Assembly: GCA_036566745.1 (NCBI GenBank)
Contig: DATCVR010000351.1
Location: 1-15,025, forward strand
DNA: 15,025 nucleotides
Source of the DNA: DATCVR01 sp036566745
GTDB lineage: Bacteria; Actinomycetota; Actinomycetes; Jiangellales; Jiangellaceae
Direction of reading: 5' to 3'
The notes below the pieces were generated by a model. That model ran no database searches. It saw only the letters and a program-made list of their open reading frames with translations, and had not been told where the DNA came from. The translations under genes were made by a program, and so were the position numbers. Positions 1 through 7,104 of this stretch are shown here, piece after piece; the stretch's first letter is position 1; each line of letters opens with the position of its first letter.

Positions 1-110
1 CCTACGACACTATTTTTCTCTCGCTCATCGGACTTGGGTCCGACCCTGTCACGGGAGAGGCCACTGCGCGACTTGCATACGGTGTAACGGGCGAACTCTA
101 GGAGTCCACT

Positions 111-3100
111 GTGTCGACAGCTTCTCGAGCGCGTGCGCCACAGCGCACAGTCGGCTCGATTCTGCGAGGGCTACTCGCCCTTGGGGCCATCGTCGTCCTA
201 CTCGTCGGCATTCCGCTGGCCCTCTACGCCGTCGCGGGCAACCCGCTGCCCGGCGCCGTCCCCAGTGGTGACGAGCTTCTGTCCGCGCTGACGCAGCGTG
301 ACGACGGATCACTGTTCATCGGCATCCTCACCTGGATCGCCTGGATCGGCTGGGCCAGTTTCGCGCTCGGACTGCTCATCGAGATCCCCTCCGCGCTGCG
401 GGGGCGCAAGGCTCCTCGCCTGCCCGCGCTCCGGTTCCAGCAGCGCACCGCGTCCGGGCTGGTCGCTGCCGCGGCGGTGCTGTTCACCGTCAGCCCGGTG
501 GGTGTCGTCGCCACCGCGGGTGCCGCCGAAGCGCCCACCACCACCCAGGACACCGGTGCCAACGTCCGCACCGTCGACACCCCCGACGCCGCGCCCGAGC
601 AGAGCGCCACCACCACCCCCGAGGCCACCACACCGGCACCCCAACCGGCCGCCCAGCCCGTGGCCGAGCAGGCTCCCGCGCCGCCCCCCACCCATGTCGT
701 CACGCCGGGCGAGTCCCTGTGGAAGATCGCCCAGGACGAGCTCGGCGACGGTGCCCGCTGGACCGAGATCGCCCAGCTGAACTACGGCGTCGACCAGCCC
801 GGTGGGTACGCCCTCGACGAGTCGCACTGGATCGACCCGGGCTGGACCCTCCTGCTGCCCGCCGACGCCGCGTCGGCCACCCTGCCGGAGACCGGTACAC
901 CCGCCGCCGAGACCACCCACGTGGTCGAGAGCGGCGACACCCTGTGGGAGATCGCCGACGACGAGCTCGGCGACGGCACCCGCTTCCCCGAGCTGGTCGA
1001 CGCCTCGCAGGACACCATCCAGCCCGACGGCCGCCAGCTCACCGACCCCGACGTCATCCTGCCGGGCTGGACCATCACCGTGCCGGTCGCGGGCGAGGTC
1101 ACCCCCGAGCCCCCGGTGGTCCAGCCGCCGGTCGTGCAGCCGCCGGAGGAGCCGCCGCCCGTCGTCGAGGAGCCGGACCCGGAGCCCCCGCCTGTGGTGG
1201 AGGAGCCGCCGCCGGTCGTCGAGGAGCCGGAGGTCGAGCAGCCCGAGGTCAACGAACCGGAAGTCAACGAACCCGAGGTCAACGAGCCGGAGGTCGAGCA
1301 GCCCGAGGTCAGCGACCCGGGCGTCGACGGCACGCAGGACGAAGGCGCCGATGCCGGCGACGAGGCGTTCCCGGTGCGCACCGCCGCGGGAGTCGGAGCG
1401 CTGCTCGCCGCCGGCCTGCTGGCGTACCTGGCCGCCAAGCGCCGCACCCAGCAGCGCCGCCGCAAGCCCGGTCAGCGGATCGCGATGCCCACCGGTGCCG
1501 CGGCCGCCGTCGAGCAGGAGCTGCGCTCGGTCAACGACCCGATGAGTGTCGAGACCGTCGACCTCGCCCTGCGCAGCCTGGCCGCCCACTGCGCCGAGCG
1601 GGGCGTTCCCCTTCCTCCGGTGCGGCTGGCCCGGCTCACCGCCGACCAGTTCGAGCTGTACCTCACCGAGGCCGCCGAGCTCCCGGCGCCGTTCGTCGCG
1701 ACGGCTGCCGGGCACGTCTGGCTCCTGCCGAGCAGCGCCCGTGCCGAACTCGACGCCGCCGAGGTCGCGCAGGTCACGGCCCCGTACCCGAGCCTCGTCA
1801 CCATCGGCCACGGGCCCGAGGACGGCCACCTTCTGCTCGACCTCGAGCGGATCGGCACCCTCGCCCTGGTCGGTTCCCCGAGCCAGACCCGCGCGGTGCT
1901 CGCGGCGCTGGCCGTCGAGCTGGCCACCAGCCCGTGGGCCGACGATCTCCAGGTCACCCTGGTCGGAGCCTGCAAGGAGCTGGCCAGCGGCCTCGACACC
2001 GGACGGGTGCGCTACCTCCCCACGGTGGGCAGCCTGCTCGACGAGCTGACCACCCGTGCCCGCCAGGACCGCTCGGCGCTGGCCGAGGACGGCGTCGGGT
2101 CGCTCGACGAGGCCCGTGCCCGGGGCGTCGCCCCCGCCGCGTGGACGCCCGAGATCGTGCTGCTCGCCGAGCGCCTGGACATCGAGCAGCAGGACCAGCT
2201 CGCCGACCTCGTCGAAGAGCTGCCCCGCGTGGCCGTCGCGGCCGTCACCAGCGGCGCCGAGGCCGTCGGCGAGTGGTCGATTGACCTCGACCCGGACGAC
2301 GACGACCTCGCCGTGCTGAACCCGGTCGAGGTCAATGTCAGCCCGCAGCGCCTCGACGACAACCAGTACCGCCAGATCCTCGAGCTGCTCGGGGTCGCCG
2401 ACGCCTCCGAGACCGAGCTGTGGTCCGGCGGCAGCTCGGAGCCGAACCTGGCCGACCTGCCGATCCGTGGCGACGCGCCCCCCAACGACGAGCCGCCCTC
2501 GGACGAGCCCGGCGACGACGACCTCCCGCCCGGGCGCGGCCGTCCCGACGACGACTTCGGCCCCACCGGCGGCGGCGACTTCTCGCCCGTCACCGAGGCG
2601 GCGAGCTTCGACGACCGGCTCTCCGACGAGGACGAGGAGTTCTTCCGGGCCGCCGCCGCCGCCGCCGACGCGTTGCCCGCTCAGCGTCAGCGTGAAGCCG
2701 TCGAGCCGGAGTACGCGCCGCACGGCATGACCCACCCCGAGGCCGACGCGGACGCTGAAGTCGAGGTCGACGCAGAGGTCCACGAGGTCCCGGTCGAGGC
2801 CGGCCCCGAGGTGACGTCCGAGCCCGGCGTCACCGTCGAGCCGTCGCCCGAGGCGGTCCCGGTGCCGGACACCGAGCCCGAGCCCGCCATCCGGGCCGAG
2901 GTCGAGCTCTCCGACGAGGACCGTGCCGCCCTGCGCGCCGCGGCCATCGGCTCCACACCCGACGACGTCCTCGACGACGAGGAGGCCGTGCGGGCGCTTG
3001 CTGCCGACGCCGACTCGCATCACCTCTTCCACGACGCCGACACGGAAGACGAGCTGTCGTTGTTCCGCGCGACGGCGCAGGGCGAGGAGGACGCCGCAGC

Positions 3101-4130
3101 GGCCGAGGCGGTCCGGCGAGACACCCTCCGTGCCGAGGTCGCCGAGCTCGAGCCCGCCGTCGACGCCCTCGACGACGTCGACGTCCCCGCCCCGCTGCCT
3201 CCGGTCCCCGCACCCCCCGTGCCGGCTCCTCCGATGGCCGAGTCGCCGTCCACACCGCCGGTGCCCGCACCTCCGGTCGTGGCGCCCGTCGCCGCAGCAC
3301 CGGCTCCGGTGCCGGTCTCGTCGGCCCAGTCGTCCGCCCCGGGGCCGATCCAGCCGGCACCGGTGGTCGGCGACGGTCCGCTGATCCTGCTCCTCGGCCC
3401 GATCGAGGTCGAGGGCGCCGACGGGCCGATCGAGCAGTCCAAGTACCGCCAGCTCACCGAGATCGCGGCCTACATCGCGCTCCACCCGGGACGCGGTCAC
3501 GCCGCCCTCGACGAGGCGATCTGGCCGGGCAACCCCGTCACCCAGAACACCCGGAACACCGCGATCTCCAAGCTCCGCCGGTGGTTCGGACGCAACGACA
3601 CCGGCGTCGACTACCTGCCGCGTGTCGACGCCGGGTACCGCTTCAACGAGGCCGTCAGCACCGACTGGCAGCTGTGGAGCGCCTGGGTCGGCGACGACCC
3701 GCGTCAGGCACCCACCGAGCGGCTGACCGAAGCACTCCAGCTGGTCCGCGGCCAGCCGTTCGCTGGGGTCAACCCCCGTCGCTACGCCTGGGCCGAGCAC
3801 CTCAAGCAGGAGATGATCGCGGCGATCGTCGACGCCGCCCACGAGCTCGCGATGCGCGGGCTCAGCGCCGGCGACGCCCACGTGGCCCGCAAGGCGGCCA
3901 CCATCGGCCTCCAGGTCGAGCCCGGCATCGAGCTCCTGTGGCGCGACCGCCTCAAGGCCGAGCACATCGCTGGGAACCGCTCCGGCATCGAGGATGCCGT
4001 GGCGAGGCTCACGGCGATCACCGACGACCTCGGTGGCGACATGGAGGATGCGACCATCGCGCTGATCGAGGAGCTCCTGCCCACCCCTGGGCGGCGGGCG
4101 ACCCACACGGCGCTCCCGTCGTATCGATGA
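111..4130 (+). CDS. Membrane LysM protein with C-terminal SARP-type winged helix and BTAD domain
   Basis: The GTG start at 111 is preceded by GGAG at 101-104 with six bases of spacing. Hydrophobic segments lie at about residues 18-42, 68-91 and 116-136, then two LysM domains at about 194-251 and 269-326, both opening with THVV and containing a DTLWEIA/ESLWKIA core. A Pro/Glu/Val-rich stalk (332-402) leads to a fourth membrane segment at 424-441, followed by a very basic stretch. Positive-inside reasoning puts the LysM domains outside and the remaining 890 residues in the cytoplasm. Residues 446-770 form an alpha/beta region with an FtsK-like look but no Walker A lysine. An acidic linker (775-1086) precedes a winged helix (1089-1180) and a BTAD helical repeat (about 1183-1339). 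LysM binds peptidoglycan; SARP modules bind DNA. I infer a wall-sensing transcriptional regulator or scaffold. The architecture is clear, the target is unknown. Confidence 0.85.
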   Translation: MSTASRARAPQRTVGSILRGLLALGAIVVLLVGIPLALYAVAGNPLPGAVPSGDELLSALTQRDDGSLFIGILTWIAWIGWASFALGLLIEIPSALRGRKAPRLPALRFQQRTASGLVAAAAVLFTVSPVGVVATAGAAEAPTTTQDTGANVRTVDTPDAAPEQSATTTPEATTPAPQPAAQPVAEQAPAPPPTHVVTPGESLWKIAQDELGDGARWTEIAQLNYGVDQPGGYALDESHWIDPGWTLLLPADAASATLPETGTPAAETTHVVESGDTLWEIADDELGDGTRFPELVDASQDTIQPDGRQLTDPDVILPGWTITVPVAGEVTPEPPVVQPPVVQPPEEPPPVVEEPDPEPPPVVEEPPPVVEEPEVEQPEVNEPEVNEPEVNEPEVEQPEVSDPGVDGTQDEGADAGDEAFPVRTAAGVGALLAAGLLAYLAAKRRTQQRRRKPGQRIAMPTGAAAAVEQELRSVNDPMSVETVDLALRSLAAHCAERGVPLPPVRLARLTADQFELYLTEAAELPAPFVATAAGHVWLLPSSARAELDAAEVAQVTAPYPSLVTIGHGPEDGHLLLDLERIGTLALVGSPSQTRAVLAALAVELATSPWADDLQVTLVGACKELASGLDTGRVRYLPTVGSLLDELTTRARQDRSALAEDGVGSLDEARARGVAPAAWTPEIVLLAERLDIEQQDQLADLVEELPRVAVAAVTSGAEAVGEWSIDLDPDDDDLAVLNPVEVNVSPQRLDDNQYRQILELLGVADASETELWSGGSSEPNLADLPIRGDAPPNDEPPSDEPGDDDLPPGRGRPDDDFGPTGGGDFSPVTEAASFDDRLSDEDEEFFRAAAAAADALPAQRQREAVEPEYAPHGMTHPEADADAEVEVDAEVHEVPVEAGPEVTSEPGVTVEPSPEAVPVPDTEPEPAIRAEVELSDEDRAALRAAAIGSTPDDVLDDEEAVRALAADADSHHLFHDADTEDELSLFRATAQGEEDAAAAEAVRRDTLRAEVAELEPAVDALDDVDVPAPLPPVPAPPVPAPPMAESPSTPPVPAPPVVAPVAAAPAPVPVSSAQSSAPGPIQPAPVVGDGPLILLLGPIEVEGADGPIEQSKYRQLTEIAAYIALHPGRGHAALDEAIWPGNPVTQNTRNTAISKLRRWFGRNDTGVDYLPRVDAGYRFNEAVSTDWQLWSAWVGDDPRQAPTERLTEALQLVRGQPFAGVNPRRYAWAEHLKQEMIAAIVDAAHELAMRGLSAGDAHVARKAATIGLQVEPGIELLWRDRLKAEHIAGNRSGIEDAVARLTAITDDLGGDMEDATIALIEELLPTPGRRATHTALPSYR
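1227..1316 (+). repeat. Six tandem 15-base repeats coding for PEV-x-x pentapeptides
   Basis: Residues 373-402 of the LysM/SARP protein are six consecutive pentapeptides: PEVEQ, PEVNE three times, PEVEQ and PEVSD. The DNA units are 15 bases with mostly synonymous third-base differences (gag/gaa, ccg/ccc), so the array is old enough to have drifted. It extends a preceding PPVV/EEP-rich stretch (residues 332-372). Together they look like an extended, wall-spanning stalk between the LysM domains and the last membrane segment. Copy number may vary between strains through slippage. Confidence 0.85.
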
Positions 4131-4147
4131 CCGCCTAAGGAAGCGCC

Positions 4148-4951
4148 ATGCCGGACGCGAGCCCACACCTCACGTCCGGCCTGGCGCTGCTCCAGCGGGC
4201 GCGCGAGGACGGCGACGCGCTCGGCAGGGAGCTCGACGAGCTGATCCGGCGTCGAGCCAAGGAGGTCACCCGGCTGGTCGACCAGGCAGCGCAGCTCTCC
4301 GGTGGTCACCGTGCAGCGGAGCCGGCCCGCGTCATCGAGCGGGAGGCGCGGCACGCCACCGACCTGTGCGCTGAGGTCTTGACCGAGGTGACACACGTGA
4401 TCGCCGATGCCTGCGCCGAGCTGGACTCGGTCAAGCGGGGGCCGTGGCATCGCGTCAGGGTGGTCGGCACCCTGGCGTTCAACCAGCTCGCCAACCGGGC
4501 CGAGCCCAACACGGTGTACCAGCATCGTGGCGTTCGCTGGAAGACCGATCATCTGGCCCGGCCGGTGCAGGTCTCGGGGCGGGTCAAGCGACGTTCCGGG
4601 CTCACCAAGCGCCTCGGCAGCCGGCTGCAGAACACCATCGGCAAGGAGGGCAGGCCCACTGACGTCGGCTTCCACCTGCTCGCTCACTCGCTGGGCGGCC
4701 CGACGAATCGGCTGAACGTGGTGCCGGGGAACGGCCGGTCCATCGGCGACGGAAAGCCGAACCTCAACCAGGGCGAGTACAAGTCGTTCGAGCTCGAGAT
4801 CAGCCAGCTGCTGAAGGAGGGGCGGAGGGTCCGGGTGCGCATCCGGGCCGTCTACGATCATGACAACACGTCCACCCGGCCGGACTTCTTCGTCTACAGC
4901 TACCAGGTCGGCGACGGCCGGTTCAAACACCGTACGTTCGTCAACAAATGA
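4148..4951 (+). CDS. DNA/RNA non-specific endonuclease, polymorphic-toxin type
   Basis: The protein has 267 residues. The ATG at 4148 follows AAGGAAG (4137-4143), and the gene starts 17 bases after the preceding stop. Residues 1 to about 100 are helical and charged, with no signal peptide or membrane segment. Residues about 115-267 match by eye the Endonuclea_NS_2 (DNA/RNA non-specific endonuclease) family: PNTVY at 120-124, a KTDHLARPVQVSG strand, then DVGFHLLAHSLGG from residue 172, with His176 in the place of the catalytic histidine. NRLNVVPGN (187-195), then LNQGEY (206-211), supply the expected metal-binding Asn and Glu positions, followed by the family's VRVRIRAVYD strand. The usual Gly before the catalytic His is Phe175. 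The family is found at the C-terminus of LXG/WXG and polymorphic toxins such as YeeF. A YezG-like gene follows directly, as expected for an immunity partner. The secretion route is unknown. Confidence 0.8.
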   Translation: MPDASPHLTSGLALLQRAREDGDALGRELDELIRRRAKEVTRLVDQAAQLSGGHRAAEPARVIEREARHATDLCAEVLTEVTHVIADACAELDSVKRGPWHRVRVVGTLAFNQLANRAEPNTVYQHRGVRWKTDHLARPVQVSGRVKRRSGLTKRLGSRLQNTIGKEGRPTDVGFHLLAHSLGGPTNRLNVVPGNGRSIGDGKPNLNQGEYKSFELEISQLLKEGRRVRVRIRAVYDHDNTSTRPDFFVYSYQVGDGRFKHRTFVNK

Positions 4952-4958
4952 GGCGCCC

Positions 4959-5855
4959 ATGACCGATCACGACGACGACTTCACGGACGTGGTCCGGCGC
5001 CTCGTCGAGATCGCGCCCCCGGGCTGGCTGCGGGTCGTGCTCGACTACGAGGCCGAGGCCGATCCCCATGACGACGCCGGTGGCTCTGACGCCGGTGGTG
5101 GCGGCGGCTCGACGGTCACCGATCTCGTGCTGTTCGCCGTGGTACGCGACGGCGACGGCGAGCCGGTCGCCGTCGATCTCGACTACGACGTCGAACTCGG
5201 TTCCGCGCTCGACCGCGCACGTCAACGTCACGCCGGCAGCGCGGGCGAGCCGTGGGCCGTCCTCCACCTCCATGTCGACGCCGACGGGTCGCACCAGGCC
5301 GTCGTCGACGCCGGCCCTCCCCGCCGCCTGCGCGGCGCGCTCGACGACACCCGCTTCGACGACTACGTCGCCGATCACCGCGCTGACCTCGACGAACTCG
5401 CCCGCGTGGTCGATCCGAGCCGCGGACCGTCGGCCCGGATGGCGGTGTACGAGGAGCAGATCCAGCGCATCGTCCGCCGATTCGACGCCATCGCGCCCGA
5501 GGGGTGGGTCCGGCTGGCCGGCAACTGGGAGACCTACCAGGAAGCCGACGACCTGGCGCTGAACTACGTCACGCTCGCCGTGGTGGCGTCCGACGGTGGC
5601 TGGGGCGCCGGCCAGCTCGGCTACGACGAGGATCTGTACGACGAGGTGCTGGCCCTGAACGAGGTGATGGCCAAGGGCGACGGCCGCCGCTGGACCGTCC
5701 TCGACCTCGAGATCGACGCAGAGCCGGCCGAGTTTCGGGTGCAATTCGGGTATAACCCACCAAAACGGGTAAATGGAGTGCTCGACGACGAGTCCTTCGG
5801 GCGCTTCGAGCGCTACCTCGAGTCGTGGGTGGCCGAGCGCGGACCCACGAGCTGA
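4959..5855 (+). CDS. Tandem YezG-like (DUF600) immunity protein
   Basis: The protein has 298 residues. The ATG at 4959 lies seven bases after the endonuclease stop, with GAGG at 4950-4953 overlapping that stop as ribosome binding site; upstream in-frame starts would run deep into the endonuclease gene. The sequence is an internal duplication. IAPPGW at 18-23 matches IAPEGW at 178-183, PWAVLHLHVDADG around Trp99 matches RWTVLDLEIDAEP around Trp245, and GALDDTRF around 127-133 matches GVLDDESF around 274-280. Each half follows the YezG pattern: an N-terminal helix ending in P-x-x-W, beta strands, a W-T/A-x-L strand, and an aromatic-rich tail. YezG is the known antidote to the YeeF nuclease toxin in Bacillus. 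Pairing here with the same nuclease type supports an immunity role, which is inferred from similarity and position. A Gly/Asp-rich insertion sits at about residues 42-52. Confidence 0.75.
   Translation: MTDHDDDFTDVVRRLVEIAPPGWLRVVLDYEAEADPHDDAGGSDAGGGGGSTVTDLVLFAVVRDGDGEPVAVDLDYDVELGSALDRARQRHAGSAGEPWAVLHLHVDADGSHQAVVDAGPPRRLRGALDDTRFDDYVADHRADLDELARVVDPSRGPSARMAVYEEQIQRIVRRFDAIAPEGWVRLAGNWETYQEADDLALNYVTLAVVASDGGWGAGQLGYDEDLYDEVLALNEVMAKGDGRRWTVLDLEIDAEPAEFRVQFGYNPPKRVNGVLDDESFGRFERYLESWVAERGPTS
5734..5770 (+). repeat. Three CGGGT repeats in a locally AT-rich patch
   Basis: Within the last part of the immunity gene, TTCGGGT occurs at 5734-5740 and 5745-5751 (one helical turn apart), and AACGGGT at 5764-5770. 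The second copy is part of the inverted repeat GGGT-ATA-ACCC (5748-5758). The patch contains rare codons for this genome (ata, caa, aaa) and a TATAAC hexamer at 5751-5756. It may be a regulator-binding or promoter region for the downstream gene, or simply a drifted coding stretch. Confidence 0.35.
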
Positions 5856-5882
5856 GCTTCGCCGGTCACTTCATGCCCAACC

Positions 5883-5902
5883 TCGTCCACACCTGTGGAC
5901 GG
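5883..5902. promoter_or_regulatory. Inverted pair of DnaA-box-like nonamers
   Basis: TCGTCCACA at 5883-5891 on the plus strand and CCGTCCACA on the minus strand (5902-5894) both fit the relaxed actinobacterial DnaA box (T/C)(T/C)(G/A/C)TCCACA. They sit head to head with two bases between, forming the perfect inverted repeat GTCCAC-ACCT-GTGGAC at 5885-5900. The pair is intergenic, just upstream of the CwlM-like gene. It could equally be an operator for another dimeric regulator. Confidence 0.35.
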
Positions 5903-5908
5903 TGGGCG

Positions 5909-5935
5909 TTCACGAACCGCTCAGGCGGGTAGGAT
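5909..5935 (+). promoter_or_regulatory. Candidate promoter of the CwlM-like gene
   Basis: TAGGAT at 5930-5935 fits the actinobacterial TAnnnT -10 element. TTCACG at 5909-5914 is a weak -35 match with a 15-base spacer. Transcription would start near 5942, about 26 bases before the gene and just upstream of the GGAAGGA ribosome binding site. The 112-base intergenic gap (5856-5967) favours a separate promoter here. Confidence 0.25.
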
Positions 5936-5967
5936 TCCACGGACTGCCAGGGAAGGACGAGTTGCGG

Positions 5968-7104
5968 ATGACGTCGCACCGTTATCGGCTGGGCGACACC
6001 GGCCCCGCGATCGCCGAGATCCGCACCAAGCTCAGCCAGCTTGGACTTCTCGACGACACCCAGCCGGGGCCGCACACCTTCGACGAGGACGTCGACCAGG
6101 CCGTGCGCCAGTTCCAGCAGGAGCGCGGGCTGATCGCCGACGGCGTGGTCGACCCCACCACGTACCGCGTGCTCGACGAGGCGCGGTGGCGGCTGGGCGA
6201 TCGCCTGCTGTCGTACGTCGTGGCCAACCCTCAAGCCGGCGACGATGTCATCAGCCTCCAGCGGCGGCTCACCGAGCTGGGCTTCGACGGCGGGCGAGTC
6301 GACGGCGTCTTCGGCCCGCGCACCGGCGAGGCGCTGCGCGAGTTCCAGCGCAACGTCGGGCTGCCGGCTGACGGCACCTGCGGGCCGAGCACGTTCAAGG
6401 CGCTGGGCCGGCTCACCCCCATCGTCACCGGCGGGCGGCCCGAGCGGCTGCGCGCCTCCGAGGCGCTGCGCCAGGCAGGCAAGCGCCTTCCGGGCAAGAT
6501 CGTCGTCATCGACCCTGGTCACGGCGGCGCTGACCGCGGACACGTCGGCAACGGGCTGGAAGAGGCGGCCGTGGTCGAAGACCTCGCGGCACGCATCGAG
6601 GGGCGGCTCGCGGCCACCGGCGTCCAGGCGTTCCTGACCCGCGGACGCGGCAGCGACGCCGACCTCGACGACATCGCCCGGGCCACCTTCGCCAACGACA
6701 CCGACGCCAACCTCATGGTGTCGTTGCACGTCGACGCCCACACCAACCCGGTCGCCAGCGGTGTCTCCACGTACTTCTACGGCGGCGACCGCCCCGGCAC
6801 CACCAGCGCCATCGGCGAGCAGTTCGCGGGCATCATCCAGCGCGAGATCGTCGCCCGCACCGACCTTGTCGACTGCCACGCCCATGCCAAGACCTGGGAT
6901 CTCCTGCGCCACACCCGGATGGCCGCGGTCCGCATCGACCTCGGCTACATCACCAACGAGGGCGACGCCGCCAGGCTGTCCGATCCCGACTTCCGCGACG
7001 TCGTCGCCGAGGCCGTGGTGGTGGCGGTCCAGCGGGTCTACCTACCGTCGGGCGAGGACGCCCAGACCGGCGCGCTCCACCTCGGCGATCTCGCCAGCAC
7101 CTGA
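5968..7104 (+). CDS. cwlM: CwlM-like N-acetylmuramoyl-L-alanine amidase-fold protein with two peptidoglycan-binding domains
   Basis: The protein has 378 residues. The ATG at 5968 follows GGAAGGA (5951-5957); a TTG at 5962 is an alternative start. Two PG_binding_1 domains (about residues 6-70 and 88-150) precede an Amidase_3 domain (about 178-352). The zinc ligands are in place: His185 in DPGHGG, Glu199 in LEEAAVV and His254 in SLHVDA. The catalytic Glu of the usual VExGF motif is Asp324 in RIDLGYITN. There is no signal peptide. Domain order, the TWDLLRHTRM and GYITN segments, the TGALHLGDL tail and the position beside parB all match mycobacterial CwlM. That protein is a cytoplasmic, PknB-phosphorylated activator of MurA and is thought to lack hydrolase activity. 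I infer the same regulatory role here, but the better-preserved zinc site leaves catalysis open. Confidence 0.87.
   Translation: MTSHRYRLGDTGPAIAEIRTKLSQLGLLDDTQPGPHTFDEDVDQAVRQFQQERGLIADGVVDPTTYRVLDEARWRLGDRLLSYVVANPQAGDDVISLQRRLTELGFDGGRVDGVFGPRTGEALREFQRNVGLPADGTCGPSTFKALGRLTPIVTGGRPERLRASEALRQAGKRLPGKIVVIDPGHGGADRGHVGNGLEEAAVVEDLAARIEGRLAATGVQAFLTRGRGSDADLDDIARATFANDTDANLMVSLHVDAHTNPVASGVSTYFYGGDRPGTTSAIGEQFAGIIQREIVARTDLVDCHAHAKTWDLLRHTRMAAVRIDLGYITNEGDAARLSDPDFRDVVAEAVVVAVQRVYLPSGEDAQTGALHLGDLAST

Noticed and set aside
11..20. TATTTTTCTC as the T-run of a terminator
   Set aside because: The sequence that would form the stem is outside the window, so it cannot be judged.
3246..3254. CCGTCCACA as a DnaA box
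   Set aside because: A single relaxed match inside the coding region of the LysM/SARP gene, expected by chance in this composition.
309..4166. A very long minus-strand open frame (1285 codons) opposite the LysM/SARP gene
   Set aside because: It has biased, repetitive composition with no recognisable domain, as expected for the antisense of a very GC-rich gene. The plus-strand frame has clear LysM and SARP domains.
4860..4958. A longer immunity protein starting inside the endonuclease gene
   Set aside because: The extra 33 residues are Ser/Thr/Arg-rich out-of-frame sequence; the ATG at 4959 has GAGG five bases upstream and starts the recognisable YezG-like domain.
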